Positions 36,482 to 45,054 are shown, counted from the stretch's first letter. The stretch is DNA of 64,000 bases from Chitinophagaceae bacterium (GCA_013140985.1 JABFRU010000013.1:1-64000), one strand, 5' to 3'. Numbers and translations: made by a program. The notes: generated by a model not told the origin, from the sequence alone.

Positions 36482-36919
36482 ATGAAAATTTTTACACAAC
36501 AAGTACAGATCCGCTGGGCTGATATTGATGCTAATTTTCACCTGCGTCATTCTGTTTATTATGATTGGGCCGCTTCCTGCCGGCTTGATTTTTTGAGTCA
36601 GCATGGATTAACTACGTTAATGATGCAGCAATTGCATTTTGGCCCTATTCTTTTCAGGGAAGAATGTGTATTTCGCCGTGAAATTAAATTGGGCGACCCG
36701 GTCACTATCAACCTTGAATTACTTTCTTCTAAAAAAGATTATTCAAGATGGACGATCCAGCATACGATCATGAAAGATCCTGAAACGCTGTCAGCAATTC
36801 TTACGGTAGATGGGGCATGGCTGGATACGGTTGCAAGAAAGCTCACCGCACCACCGGTGGAAGTGATACATATCTTTTCACAAATGCCACTGAGTAAGAA
36901 TTTTAAATGGACCGATTAA
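36482..36919 (+). CDS. Acyl-CoA thioesterase (4HBT / hot-dog fold)
   Basis: A 145-residue protein of the hot-dog thioesterase family: VQIRWADIDANFHLRHSVYYDW carries the active-site Asp position of the 4HBT/YbgC type ('R..D.D...H.....Y'). Such enzymes hydrolyse acyl-CoA or acyl-ACP thioesters in the cytoplasm; the substrate is unknown. The stop codon overlaps the end of the convergent nuclease gene by four bases. Confidence 0.75.
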   Translation: MKIFTQQVQIRWADIDANFHLRHSVYYDWAASCRLDFLSQHGLTTLMMQQLHFGPILFREECVFRREIKLGDPVTINLELLSSKKDYSRWTIQHTIMKDPETLSAILTVDGAWLDTVARKLTAPPVEVIHIFSQMPLSKNFKWTD

Positions 36920-38295
36920 ACAGTCTCTTTTTCAAACAGCAGTGTTTTGGAAGGAAATCTTGCAACGTAACCATTAATAAGGTTGCGGATAAAACTATTT
37001 TCCCTGTATTGGGTCATATGGTCTTTTATTTCTTCGGGGTTTACTATTTGAACATCGGCAGGAATATATCCCATTCCATAAAATTGCCCATCGAGCACCA
37101 GTATGCATGACCTGTCATCATTGGTCAATCCTTTATCAACAATAGCAAAAGATGGTTGTGAACGAAGGGAGTCGCAGGCTTTTTTCACCCGTTTATTATA
37201 AGCATCAGCTTTTTCTTTTTTCTCACAGGCGCCTGAACAATATCCTTCCGCAATACCCTCGCATTTTCCTTCATCCTTTTGCATAAAGCAAAGTTTTGGA
37301 CAAAGCTTGAAATCTTTTATCAGTTTTCGGATAATGGCATGACCATCTACCAAATAATGAAAAGTAAAAACGGGATTCAGTCTCTTCCTGTTCTTCTCAA
37401 TAGCGAGTCGCATATAACCGCTCTGATCTTCGTATTGAAATATGCCATACACATCTTCCCATCTTTTTTGAGATGAATTAAAGATAGGCCATCTCTTTTT
37501 TATTTCTGCTGATTCAAGGATGCAGGCCATCAGTTCGGTGGCACAATCCTGGTGACTGATCGCATGCACATGCCGCATGAAATTTTGTTTCTGCCTGCTT
37601 TCTGAGTTATTACTGAAATGACTATTGACCCGGTATCGGACATTATTGGCCTTGCCAACATACACAATCTTTCCTTTTTCATTGTGAAAATAATAAACAC
37701 CGGGAGTGTAGGGCAATTTGTCAAAATGCTCTTTAGGTACGTTGGGAGGGAGTATCCATTCTTTGGAATTGCGCTGCAAACTTTTCCGGATATGATCCTC
37801 TTTGTCGTTTTGCAACAGCAACTGAAATATTTTTGTGGTGGCTTCTGTATCACCGCCGGCCCGGTGCCTGTCATTGATAATAATGCCGAGAGAATCACAT
37901 AGTTTACCAAGACTGTAGGAAGTAAATCCCGGGAATATCTTACGGCTTAATCGTACGGTGCAGAGTTTTTTACAATTCAGTTCAAACCCTGCTTCTCTTA
38001 AATGACCTTTTATAAAAGAGTAATCAAAGCTCACATTATGTGCAATGAATATCTTGTCATGGAGTATAGCATGAATTTTTTGAGCTACTTCTTCAAAAGC
38101 AGGGGCTTTGGCTACCATTTTATCGGTAATGCCCGTCATGGCGGAGATATAGTTAGGGATCGGCTGACCGGGATTGATCAATGTTTCAAATTTCTGCGTC
38201 ACTTTTTCACCGTCAAAGACATGAATGGATATCTCCGTAATGCTATTGGCCGCAGCATAAGCCCCCGTAGTTTCTATATCAACAATTGCATACAT
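36916..38295 (-). CDS. DnaQ-like 3'-5' exonuclease fused to GIY-YIG endonuclease
   Basis: A 459-residue two-enzyme fusion. Residues 1-165 are a DEDDh exonuclease (AIVDIETTGAY, HNVSFDYSFIKG, HRAGGDTEAT). Residues 195-280 are a UvrC-type GIY-YIG domain (TPGVYYFHNEKGKIVYVGKA ... RVNSHF). A UvrC-related Cys-rich region follows (CPKLCFMQKDEGKCEGIAEG YCSGAC). The combination resembles DNA repair nucleases that carry the N-terminal half of UvrC fused to a proofreading-type exonuclease. It could incise and trim damaged DNA outside classic UvrABC repair. No UvrB-interacting or HhH domain is visible. Confidence 0.85.
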   Translation of the reverse strand: MYAIVDIETTGAYAAANSITEISIHVFDGEKVTQKFETLINPGQPIPNYISAMTGITDKMVAKAPAFEEVAQKIHAILHDKIFIAHNVSFDYSFIKGHLREAGFELNCKKLCTVRLSRKIFPGFTSYSLGKLCDSLGIIINDRHRAGGDTEATTKIFQLLLQNDKEDHIRKSLQRNSKEWILPPNVPKEHFDKLPYTPGVYYFHNEKGKIVYVGKANNVRYRVNSHFSNNSESRQKQNFMRHVHAISHQDCATELMACILESAEIKKRWPIFNSSQKRWEDVYGIFQYEDQSGYMRLAIEKNRKRLNPVFTFHYLVDGHAIIRKLIKDFKLCPKLCFMQKDEGKCEGIAEGYCSGACEKKEKADAYNKRVKKACDSLRSQPSFAIVDKGLTNDDRSCILVLDGQFYGMGYIPADVQIVNPEEIKDHMTQYRENSFIRNLINGYVARFPSKTLLFEKETV

Positions 38296-38352
38296 AAATG
38301 GAAAGGCTAATTTCGTAAAAAATACCGGCGATTGAGCAACGATAAACTAATA

Positions 38353-39279
38353 ATGTTTCAGAACAGGTTGACGAAAGTTTTTCGCCACCTGGGTAAGCAG
38401 GCAAAACGACTGAATGTTAGTTGCTACCGGGTATATGATCATGACCTTCCTGAATTTCCATTTTGTATAGAAATATATGGCGATAAATTGTATGTGGCGG
38501 AATACAAACGCCGGCATGGTATGACAGAGGAAGAACATGATGTTTGGATGGAAGAAAGCCTTGCAGTAATTGCTGAAGTGACTGGCATTTCAAAAAATAA
38601 TATTTTTCTTAAACTAAGGCAAAGAAAACCCGGACGGTTAGGGCAATACCAGAAATATGATGAAGTGCAACATGAATTTGTAATTGAAGAAAATGGTTTA
38701 AAATTCATTGTGAACCTGAGTGATTACCTTGATACTGGTTTATTCCTTGATCATCGTATCACAAGACAAATGGTAAGAGAACAATGCAAAGGGAAAAAAG
38801 TATTGAACCTTTTTGCATACACCGGTTCTTTCTCAGTATATGCTGCTGCTGGTGGGGCAGAAGAAATAGTAACAGTTGATCTTTCTAAAACTTATTTGCA
38901 ATGGGTGGAAAGAAATTTTCAGGTAAATGAGGTAAAGAATGAAAATAAATACAAATTCATCCATGCTGATGTTCTGCAATATTTAAAGAGTGTGCCTGCT
39001 GATCATTTTGATCTTATTATAATGGATCCGCCAACATTCAGTAATAGCAAGCGGATGGAAGGTTTTTTGGATATACAACGGGACCATGTTTCCTTGATCA
39101 ATGATTGTTTGAAAGCGTTGAAGAAAGGAGGCCAGCTTTATTTCAGTACCAATTACAGAGATTTTATTTTAGATAAAGAGAAGATAAATGCTTCTTCTAT
39201 AAAAGACCTAACAAAAGCAACTACTCCATTTGATTTTGAAGGAAAGCTATTCAGGCTCTGTTATTCTATACAGCCATAA
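38353..39279 (+). CDS. SAM-dependent rRNA large-subunit methyltransferase (RlmK/RlmI-like)
   Basis: A 308-residue class I methyltransferase. The middle reads 'LDTGLFLDHRITRQMVRE', then the SAM-binding motif VLNLFAYTGSFSVYAAAGG, VTVDLSKTYLQW and the catalytic IIMDPPTFSNS, as in RlmI and the C-terminal half of RlmKL. It likely methylates 23S rRNA. The ATG at 38353 is preferred; a TTG at 38332 would add seven residues. A short perfect inverted repeat (39280-39301) lies right after the stop. Confidence 0.82.
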   Translation: MFQNRLTKVFRHLGKQAKRLNVSCYRVYDHDLPEFPFCIEIYGDKLYVAEYKRRHGMTEEEHDVWMEESLAVIAEVTGISKNNIFLKLRQRKPGRLGQYQKYDEVQHEFVIEENGLKFIVNLSDYLDTGLFLDHRITRQMVREQCKGKKVLNLFAYTGSFSVYAAAGGAEEIVTVDLSKTYLQWVERNFQVNEVKNENKYKFIHADVLQYLKSVPADHFDLIIMDPPTFSNSKRMEGFLDIQRDHVSLINDCLKALKKGGQLYFSTNYRDFILDKEKINASSIKDLTKATTPFDFEGKLFRLCYSIQP

Positions 39280-39350
39280 AATTCACCCGAATAGGTGAAT
39301 TCCCATTTTATTTCAAGCCGGGATTTATTTGTAGTTTAGTATCCGGCTTG
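39280..39350 (+). promoter_or_regulatory. Two inverted repeats upstream of the TPR kinase gene
   Basis: AATTCACC-CGAATA-GGTGAATT is a perfect 8-bp palindrome at 39280-39301. CAAGCCGGGAT (39314-39324) and ATCCGGCTTG (39341-39350) form a second stem around an AT-rich loop. The first may end the methyltransferase transcript or serve as an operator; the second ends 28 bases before the TTG start of the kinase. Confidence 0.5.
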
Positions 39351-39378
39351 TATTCCCCTGGAACCTCAACAGCTTATC

Positions 39379-41394
39379 TTGAAAAAAAAACTATTTTTTT
39401 ACTTTTTGCTTAACCTGTTTGCAGGCCAGCTTTACAGTCAAAAAAGCATTGAAGACAGCCTCAATAAAGTAATCGCCGAAAACAAAGATGAAGCAGAAGT
39501 TGCCAAAGCCTATAACTCCCTGGCTTATGAGTATTCCCGTAAGGACCTTGTAAAATCCCGGAACTACCTTGATGCTGCTATTGCTATTTGCAAGCGGATA
39601 AAAAATTATAAAAGGCTAAGCTCTTCTTACTCGCAGTTAGTTTACTTTCTGCATGATGTAGGTAAGCCTGATAGTGCCGAATACTATATTGGACAAGTTA
39701 AAAATCTTTATGACCAGGCAGAAGGGTCAGAAAAAGATGATGTGGGTTCTAATTATTACACAGTAGGGGCACTTTACTACAGGCGAACCGGGGCCTATCA
39801 AAAAGCAGTCCCCTTTTTTGAAAATGCCATTGCCCTTAATAAAAAAAGAGGCGATAAAGAATCTACTGCAGGCCAGACACTGAATCTTGGTAACAACTAT
39901 ATCTCAATGAGTAATTACAAAAAAGCTGCTGAGAACCACCTGAAGGCACTTGCACTTTTTGAAGAACTCGGTAACCAGCGGGGCATATCTTTTTGCTACC
40001 AGGGCCTTAGCAAATCTTTTACTGAATTGAAACAATACAACCAGGCACTTGTATATGTTAATAATTCTATCAAAATCAAAACAGTTTTGAAAGACCGGAA
40101 AGGACTGGGCAGTTCTGAAAGTACACTTGGTGATATTTACCGCGGACTAGGTGATCTGGATAAATCATTGACCCATTATAATAACGCCGTAGTCATAGCC
40201 AAAGAAGTAAAAAGTTTGCCGGAAGAAATGGGCAACTACCAGAACATCGCACAACTATATAAGGAGAAAAAAGACTTCAAATTGGCGCTTGATTATTTCA
40301 ATCAAAGCAAAGAATTGGCAAAACAACTAAAAGACAGTTCTTCCGTAGCGGCAATGGAAACAGAAATACTGGCTCTGCAAACAGCAAAGAAAACGGATGC
40401 AGACGAACAGCAACTAAACAAAAATCAGGAACTTTTTAAAGAAAGAGGCGACCTGGGCCGGCAAGCTGAAGGCTATAAAAACATGGTGGAATTTTATGTT
40501 ACCAATAAAAATTTTGAAAAAGCATTAGAGTATAATAATAAATATCATGAAGTAAATGACAGCATCCGAAGTGCAGATTTACAGATGCAGATAATAAAAA
40601 TGGAGGAAGGTTATACCTCCGCCAAAAAGGAAAGTGAAATACAGTTATTGAAAAAGGATGGGGAATTGCAGCAACAAAAAATATCCCGCCAACGCATTAT
40701 TTATGGTGCAGCGCTGGGCCTGCTGCTTATTTCACTGGCAGCATTAGCTCTTTTTATTAACCGGAACAAACTAAAGCAGCGGATGAAAGAATTGGAACTC
40801 CGCAACCAGATAGCTGCTGACCTGCATGATGAGGTGGGCAGTTCATTAAGTAGCATACACATGCTGAGCCAGATGGCAGCACAACCTGGTACTGCAGCAT
40901 CCCGTAAAGATGATATACTGCAACGCATGAGTGGCAATGCCAAAGAAACAATGGAGAAAATGAGTGATTTAATCTGGACGATAAAGCCAGAAGCAGCGGA
41001 AGGCAGTAATTTAAAACAACGGATGGAAAGGTTTTCTTACGAAATATGCGGTTCAAAAAATATTGACCTTACCCTTGAATTAGATAAGTTAGATGAAAAA
41101 GATTTAACAATGGAGCAGCGGAAAACCATGTACCTCATTTTTAAGGAAGCATTGAATAATGCGGTGAAATACTCTGGTACAGAAAAAATTTCGGTTTCTG
41201 CTGCCAATGGAAACAATGTACTTACGATGATTGTAAAAGATGAAGGCAAAGGTTTTGATATAGGCACTGTACTAAAAGGTAATGGTTTGGAAAACATTAA
41301 AGCAAGAGCGGCTGGTGTTGGCGGTAAACTGGCTATTGATTCAATACCAGGTAATGGAACAACAGTAAAACTAACAATGCCATTAACTAACTAA
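39379..41394 (+). CDS. TPR sensor histidine kinase (NarX/LytS-like)
   Basis: A 671-residue protein started by TTG, with signal peptide (KLFFYFLLNLFAGQLYS). A periplasmic TPR region (about 25-400, at least six repeats such as 'NLGNNYISMSNYKKAAENHL') is followed by a coiled coil, one membrane helix near 438-458 (IIYGAALGLLLISLAALALF), a HisKA_3 dimerisation helix with the phospho-acceptor His483 in AADLHDEVGSSLSSIH, and an HATPase domain (IFKEALNNAVKYSG; KDEGKGFD; GNGLENIKARA). It should phosphorylate the NarL-type regulator encoded 109 bases downstream. The signal sensed is unknown; TPRs suggest a protein or peptide ligand. Confidence 0.9.
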   Translation: MKKKLFFYFLLNLFAGQLYSQKSIEDSLNKVIAENKDEAEVAKAYNSLAYEYSRKDLVKSRNYLDAAIAICKRIKNYKRLSSSYSQLVYFLHDVGKPDSAEYYIGQVKNLYDQAEGSEKDDVGSNYYTVGALYYRRTGAYQKAVPFFENAIALNKKRGDKESTAGQTLNLGNNYISMSNYKKAAENHLKALALFEELGNQRGISFCYQGLSKSFTELKQYNQALVYVNNSIKIKTVLKDRKGLGSSESTLGDIYRGLGDLDKSLTHYNNAVVIAKEVKSLPEEMGNYQNIAQLYKEKKDFKLALDYFNQSKELAKQLKDSSSVAAMETEILALQTAKKTDADEQQLNKNQELFKERGDLGRQAEGYKNMVEFYVTNKNFEKALEYNNKYHEVNDSIRSADLQMQIIKMEEGYTSAKKESEIQLLKKDGELQQQKISRQRIIYGAALGLLLISLAALALFINRNKLKQRMKELELRNQIAADLHDEVGSSLSSIHMLSQMAAQPGTAASRKDDILQRMSGNAKETMEKMSDLIWTIKPEAAEGSNLKQRMERFSYEICGSKNIDLTLELDKLDEKDLTMEQRKTMYLIFKEALNNAVKYSGTEKISVSAANGNNVLTMIVKDEGKGFDIGTVLKGNGLENIKARAAGVGGKLAIDSIPGNGTTVKLTMPLTN

Positions 41395-41439
41395 TGCAAC
41401 CATTTACTTTTGATTATTGAACATTGACTATTGACAAGC

Positions 41440-41457
41440 TCACCCTATTTCGCTATT
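41440..41457 (+). promoter_or_regulatory. Shared upstream box, copy 1 (before the regulator gene)
   Basis: TCACCCTATTTCGCTATT differs by one base from the box CACCCCATTTCGCTATT found before the three surface genes at 42288, 43447 and 45055. Here it lies 47 bases before the GTG of the response regulator. Confidence 0.5.
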
Positions 41458-41503
41458 TTTTTTTGAAACTAATTTTCTCATTTTTGATTATAAAATAATT
41501 GCT

Positions 41504-42142
41504 GTGATACGAGTAACCATATTTGAAGATAATAAACACCTGAGGGAAACATTTCAGTTATTGCTGGAAACATCTCCCGGTTATACCTGCGCCGGTGCAT
41601 GGTCCAATTGTAACCAATTGATAAAAGTGCTGGAAGCCAACCCCTGTGATATAGTATTGATGGATATTGAAATGCCCGGCATGAGTGGCATTGAAGCCAC
41701 AAAAGCTATCAAAAAACATTTACCCGAAATTAATGTACTGATACAAACAGTATTTTTTGAAGATGAATATATTTTTAACGCCATCTGCGCCGGGGCATCA
41801 GGTTATATTTTAAAATCAACCACACCACAAGGATATTTAGATGCACTAAAAGATGTTAGCAATGGCGGCTCACCCATGACACCGGGCATTGCCCGCCGGG
41901 TACTGGAACTTTTTAAAACCAACCTGCAGCCGCAACAGGCCAGTGATGAATACGGCCTTACCAACCAGGAAAAAAAAATATTGCAACAATTGGTACAGGG
42001 AAAAAGCTATAAACTGGCAGCAGATGCTCTGTTTGTTTCTGTTGATACTGTGAAAACCCATGTACGTAATATTTATGCCAAAATGCATGTACACTCTGGT
42101 ATAGAAGCGGTAAGCATAGCTTTAAGGGATAAGATTGTTTAA
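41504..42142 (+). CDS. NarL/LuxR-type response regulator
   Basis: A 212-residue regulator with a GTG start. The receiver (1-120) has Glu8-Asp9, the phosphorylation site Asp54 in VLMDIEMPGMSG, and Lys in GYILKST. The C-terminal LuxR helix-turn-helix is complete (GLTNQEKKILQQLVQGKSYK ... VSVDTVKTHVRNIYAKM). It is the likely partner of the TPR kinase directly upstream. A sequence box in front of this gene recurs before the next three surface genes, so the regulator may control itself and them; this is inference. Confidence 0.92.
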   Translation: MIRVTIFEDNKHLRETFQLLLETSPGYTCAGAWSNCNQLIKVLEANPCDIVLMDIEMPGMSGIEATKAIKKHLPEINVLIQTVFFEDEYIFNAICAGASGYILKSTTPQGYLDALKDVSNGGSPMTPGIARRVLELFKTNLQPQQASDEYGLTNQEKKILQQLVQGKSYKLAADALFVSVDTVKTHVRNIYAKMHVHSGIEAVSIALRDKIV

Positions 42143-42217
42143 TCCAATTATCTGTCATTCTGCTCTTGGCTAAGGGCACCATTGCACTTTCATTACTCAC
42201 CACTAACTGCGCACTAA

Positions 42218-42269
42218 TTCACCCCATTTCGCTATTGCCCCGCTTTTTATAGTTAGCCAACTTTGGGTT
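42218..42269 (+). promoter_or_regulatory. Shared upstream block, copy 2 (before the first surface gene)
   Basis: The box CACCCCATTTCGCTATT (42220-42236) leads into TTGCCCC, a 19-20 base spacer and CAACTTTG, close to the TTTG/TAnnTTTG promoter. The block is repeated nearly base for base at 44984-45035 and in part at 43377-43438. Confidence 0.6.
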
Positions 42270-42287
42270 GTAATAAAACAACCTTGT

Positions 42288-43355
42288 ATGAAGAAACTAT
42301 TCTTTTTTTTACCGACAGTTATTATCTGCCAAACCATAACAGCACAAAACGTAGGTATCGGCACTACTACACCTTCCTCAAGATTACATCTGGTGGGCAA
42401 TCTTTTACAGGAAAACGGAACAGTAACATTAAATAGTTCTGCTAGTATTATACAGTTTCAAAACACAGGTATAAACAAAACCTTCATGCAGTTATCGGGA
42501 GATAACCTTCGCCTGGGTACAAATGGCGGCAACCAGTTAGGCAAAACCATTATCCGCATGGCCGGACAGGATCGGGTATTGATTGACTCTACAGGAAACA
42601 CACAGATACTGGGCTTGCAGGATGCTTCGCTTACTTCAGACGGGTATATTACCCTTGGAAGTACAACAGGCAGAAACATGATATTGGATAATAATGAAAT
42701 TATGGTGCGTAGCAATGGCGGCACAGATAACCTGATTTTGCAAAACGATGGCGGTAATGTAGGCATAGGCCTGGGAACAGGTGCCCCTACAGCTAAGCTA
42801 CATGTAAATGGAGATGTAAGAATTACCGATGGCAACCAGGCATCGGGGAGGGTATTAACCAGCGATGCCAGTGGTAATGCAAGCTGGCAAAATGCTGCTT
42901 TTAGTAACAATGACAGGATTTTTATACGATATAGCAGTTATGGTCAATTTCCTAATAACGATTCTTTAATTAATGGTACAACCACTTTATATGATAATGG
43001 AAGTATTAATTTTAATTTCATAACAACTGATTTTACAGTTACTAAAAGTGGATTATACCATTTTGAAGGAACGATGTCTGGTACCAACGATGCTGTAGAA
43101 GAAGGCCATCGTCTTCTGATTTTTCTTGAACCTTATATATTTATAAATAACACAACACTTATCCCTTTAACTTCATTTTCTGAGTACTATGATAACATTG
43201 ATAATGTCACTCTGGATGGTATAAGAAAGTTTGTCCATCCTTTTAATATTGACCTTTATTTAAATGCAGGCTCAACTGTCAAATTTAAATTTTTTGGGCG
43301 TTCCATCTCTGCTCAAAATCCTGGTTATATTAGTGCTTATTTAATAAGTGAATAA
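42288..43355 (+). CDS. Exported VGIG-type surface protein (paralogue 1)
   Basis: A 355-residue protein with signal peptide (KKLFFFLPTVIICQTITA). VGIGTTTPSSRLHLVG comes directly after the cleavage site and a second NVGIGLGTGAPTAKLHVNG repeat near residue 160. 'MQLSGDNLRLGTNGG' and 'IIRMAGQDRVLID' are shared with the two following paralogues. The C-terminal 140 residues (NNDRIFIRYSSYGQF ... VKFKFFGRSISAQ) resemble a C1q/TNF-like jelly-roll by their strand pattern, which is inference. No T9SS sorting domain is visible. First of three paralogues behind a shared upstream block. Confidence 0.7.
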   Translation: MKKLFFFLPTVIICQTITAQNVGIGTTTPSSRLHLVGNLLQENGTVTLNSSASIIQFQNTGINKTFMQLSGDNLRLGTNGGNQLGKTIIRMAGQDRVLIDSTGNTQILGLQDASLTSDGYITLGSTTGRNMILDNNEIMVRSNGGTDNLILQNDGGNVGIGLGTGAPTAKLHVNGDVRITDGNQASGRVLTSDASGNASWQNAAFSNNDRIFIRYSSYGQFPNNDSLINGTTTLYDNGSINFNFITTDFTVTKSGLYHFEGTMSGTNDAVEEGHRLLIFLEPYIFINNTTLIPLTSFSEYYDNIDNVTLDGIRKFVHPFNIDLYLNAGSTVKFKFFGRSISAQNPGYISAYLISE

Positions 43356-43376
43356 TAAACCTCAGCAAAAACAAAA

Positions 43377-43438
43377 TTCACCCCATTTCGCTATTGCCGC
43401 GCCTTTCCATCTTTTTCACCTTTGGGTTACATTAAAAC
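43377..43438 (+). promoter_or_regulatory. Shared upstream block, copy 3 (before the second surface gene)
   Basis: CACCCCATTTCGCTATT is identical to copy 2; the spacer has diverged (GCGCCTTTCCATC...) but the promoter end ACCTTTGGGTTA is kept. It begins 20 bases after the previous gene's stop. Confidence 0.6.
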
Positions 43439-43446
43439 AACCTGTT

Positions 43447-44475
43447 ATGAAAAAGCTTTTCTTTTTTTTATTGACAGTTATAACCTGCGAAGCTGCAATC
43501 GCACAAAACGTAGGCATCGGCACCAGCACACCCAATGCCAGTGCACAGTTGGATGTGGTAAGCACCAATAAGGGCCTGCTATTACCAAGGATGACATCCA
43601 GTAACCGGGTATTGATTTCAAACCCCGCAAATGGGTTGATTGTATATGATACCACATTTAACAGACTTTACCAGTACCAGGATGGTGTGTGGCGATATCT
43701 TATCAATAATACGTATTGGGTGCAATCTTCCACAAGAAACTGGGTGTATAATACGGGTGATAGTGTGGGTATTGGTACATCTATACCCACCCAGCGCTTA
43801 GATGTAAGTGGTAACATACGCAGCAGGGATGATATACTCGCTGATAATAATATAACAGCTACAGGTAATATAGGCGCTGCCAACATCAGCACCGGTGGCA
43901 ACCTGACGGCTGGTGGAATTCTTACAACAGGCGGTACTACTTTACTTATTGGTGATGTTACCACTAATTCAGATTTAATAGTGAACAATGTTGCGGCAAC
44001 TATGCAATTAAAAAGCAGCGGTGTAAATAAAGGGTACTTTCAGCTATCAGGAAATAATGTGAGGATGGGTACCAACAGCGGCAACTCTACGGGTAATTTG
44101 ATAATACGAATGAATGGGAATGACAGGGTGACAATAAACCCTGCCGGAGATATTGACATTGATGGAAAGATTACCAGGAGTTCAGTTACCGGCAGTACAC
44201 CGTTGTTGCCTGTATGTATAGGGCTGCTAACTGTTGGAGGAGGCATTACAAACGGAACAGGGAATTTTACGGTGACTTTTACCAGTAGCGGAAGCAATAG
44301 ACAGTATGATATTACCTGTTCTCAATTTAATTCCGGAACTGTGCTGTTCATTAGTCATACTGACCTTCCACCATGCGGAATCTATTATACAACATTTGTT
44401 TCTCCGAATACTATGAGAGTTCTTTATACGAATTGCTCCCAGTCTTTTTGTTTCATTGCATATAATACAAATTAA
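43447..44475 (+). CDS. Exported VGIG-type surface protein (paralogue 2)
   Basis: A 342-residue protein when started at the ATG at 43447, which begins the signal peptide (KKLFFFLLTVITCEAAIA); the open frame reaches back to 43348 through the shared promoter block and is not coding there. N-terminal module: NVGIGTSTPNASAQLDVV, NKGLLLPRMTSS and GLIVYDTTFNRLYQY. Then come VGIGTSIPTQRLDVSGNI and an Asn/Thr/Gly-rich repeat region. The C-terminal domain is about 85 residues with three Cys. 155 bases (43531-43685) are almost identical to the next paralogue. Probable surface fibre or adhesin. Confidence 0.72.
   Translation: MKKLFFFLLTVITCEAAIAQNVGIGTSTPNASAQLDVVSTNKGLLLPRMTSSNRVLISNPANGLIVYDTTFNRLYQYQDGVWRYLINNTYWVQSSTRNWVYNTGDSVGIGTSIPTQRLDVSGNIRSRDDILADNNITATGNIGAANISTGGNLTAGGILTTGGTTLLIGDVTTNSDLIVNNVAATMQLKSSGVNKGYFQLSGNNVRMGTNSGNSTGNLIIRMNGNDRVTINPAGDIDIDGKITRSSVTGSTPLLPVCIGLLTVGGGITNGTGNFTVTFTSSGSNRQYDITCSQFNSGTVLFISHTDLPPCGIYYTTFVSPNTMRVLYTNCSQSFCFIAYNTN
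43531..43685 (+). repeat. Near-identical tract shared by paralogues 2 and 3
   Basis: Compared with 45139-45293, 153 of 155 bases are equal, while the DNA on both sides falls to roughly 80 percent with mostly silent changes. Confidence 0.8.
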
Positions 44476-44983
44476 TACAGGCAATCATTAAATGCCATCT
44501 CGGGATAGAATAATTAAAATTTTCTGCTTCCCTGCTGAGTGTCCATTTTATATTTTACAGGCGATGTCTCGACCGGCAGTATTTAGTAGTATAAACAATT
44601 TAGCGGCCGGACTCGCCGTATTGATTGAGACAGCCGTTAGAGAATGACGCCGAGTCCACGCCGCACACATAGCTGGGCTGTGAGACGTCGGCTACGAAGC
44701 GTTAATTTTGGAGACTCTGAAAAAAAATCAGTGAGTAATAACCGGCTTTTAAGCAGTATAATTATTACAGCGTCTTCAGTACATCATTCATACTTCACAG
44801 TTGTGCTGAGTGTTCAGTTCTTTGAGTAATTTAACTTTAGGAAAGTTGTGTTTAGTTTTCAACTAAACATCAAACCCGATAGGGTTTGTTTTATTGCCTG
44901 GTTTTGTTGTTGGTATTTTTTGTAGGAAAGCGGAATTTGTAAACTACCTCCACCTCCTGTGGCACAGAGCGGCCCCGCATTAT
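44476..44983. other. Gene-free stretch between paralogues 2 and 3
   Basis: About 510 bases. It includes a GC-rich segment (44600-44700) unlike the AT-rich surroundings, a remnant of the mdh 3' end (44742-44794), and a GTTTAGTTTTCAACTAAAC inverted repeat near 44850. A 61-codon open frame at 44644-44829 crosses these features and is not considered real. Confidence 0.4.
44742..44794 (-). pseudogene. Remnant of the mdh 3' end
   Basis: The minus strand encodes SMNDVLKTL and a stop, against SMNDVLKSL and a stop at the end of mdh (46380). 25 of 30 bases match, and the CCGGCTTTT that follows mdh is also present. Upstream of this the frame is lost. It is best explained by tandem duplication of the surface gene together with the end of mdh. 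Confidence 0.5.
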
Positions 44984-45035
44984 TTCACCCCATTTCGCTA
45001 TTGCCCCGCTTTTTATAGTTAGCCAACTTTGGGTT
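44984..45035 (+). promoter_or_regulatory. Shared upstream block, copy 4 (before the third surface gene)
   Basis: Nearly identical to copy 2 over about 50 bases: box CACCCCATTTCGCTATT, then TTGCCCCGCTTTTTATAG and CCAACTTTGGGTT. The start codon follows 20 bases later. Confidence 0.6.
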
Positions 45036-45054
45036 CTATTAAAAAAAACCAGCT

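Noticed and set aside
44644-44829. 61-codon open frame between surface paralogues
   Set aside because: It crosses the GC-rich patch and the mdh remnant, has no family-like sequence and no start signals; best seen as chance.
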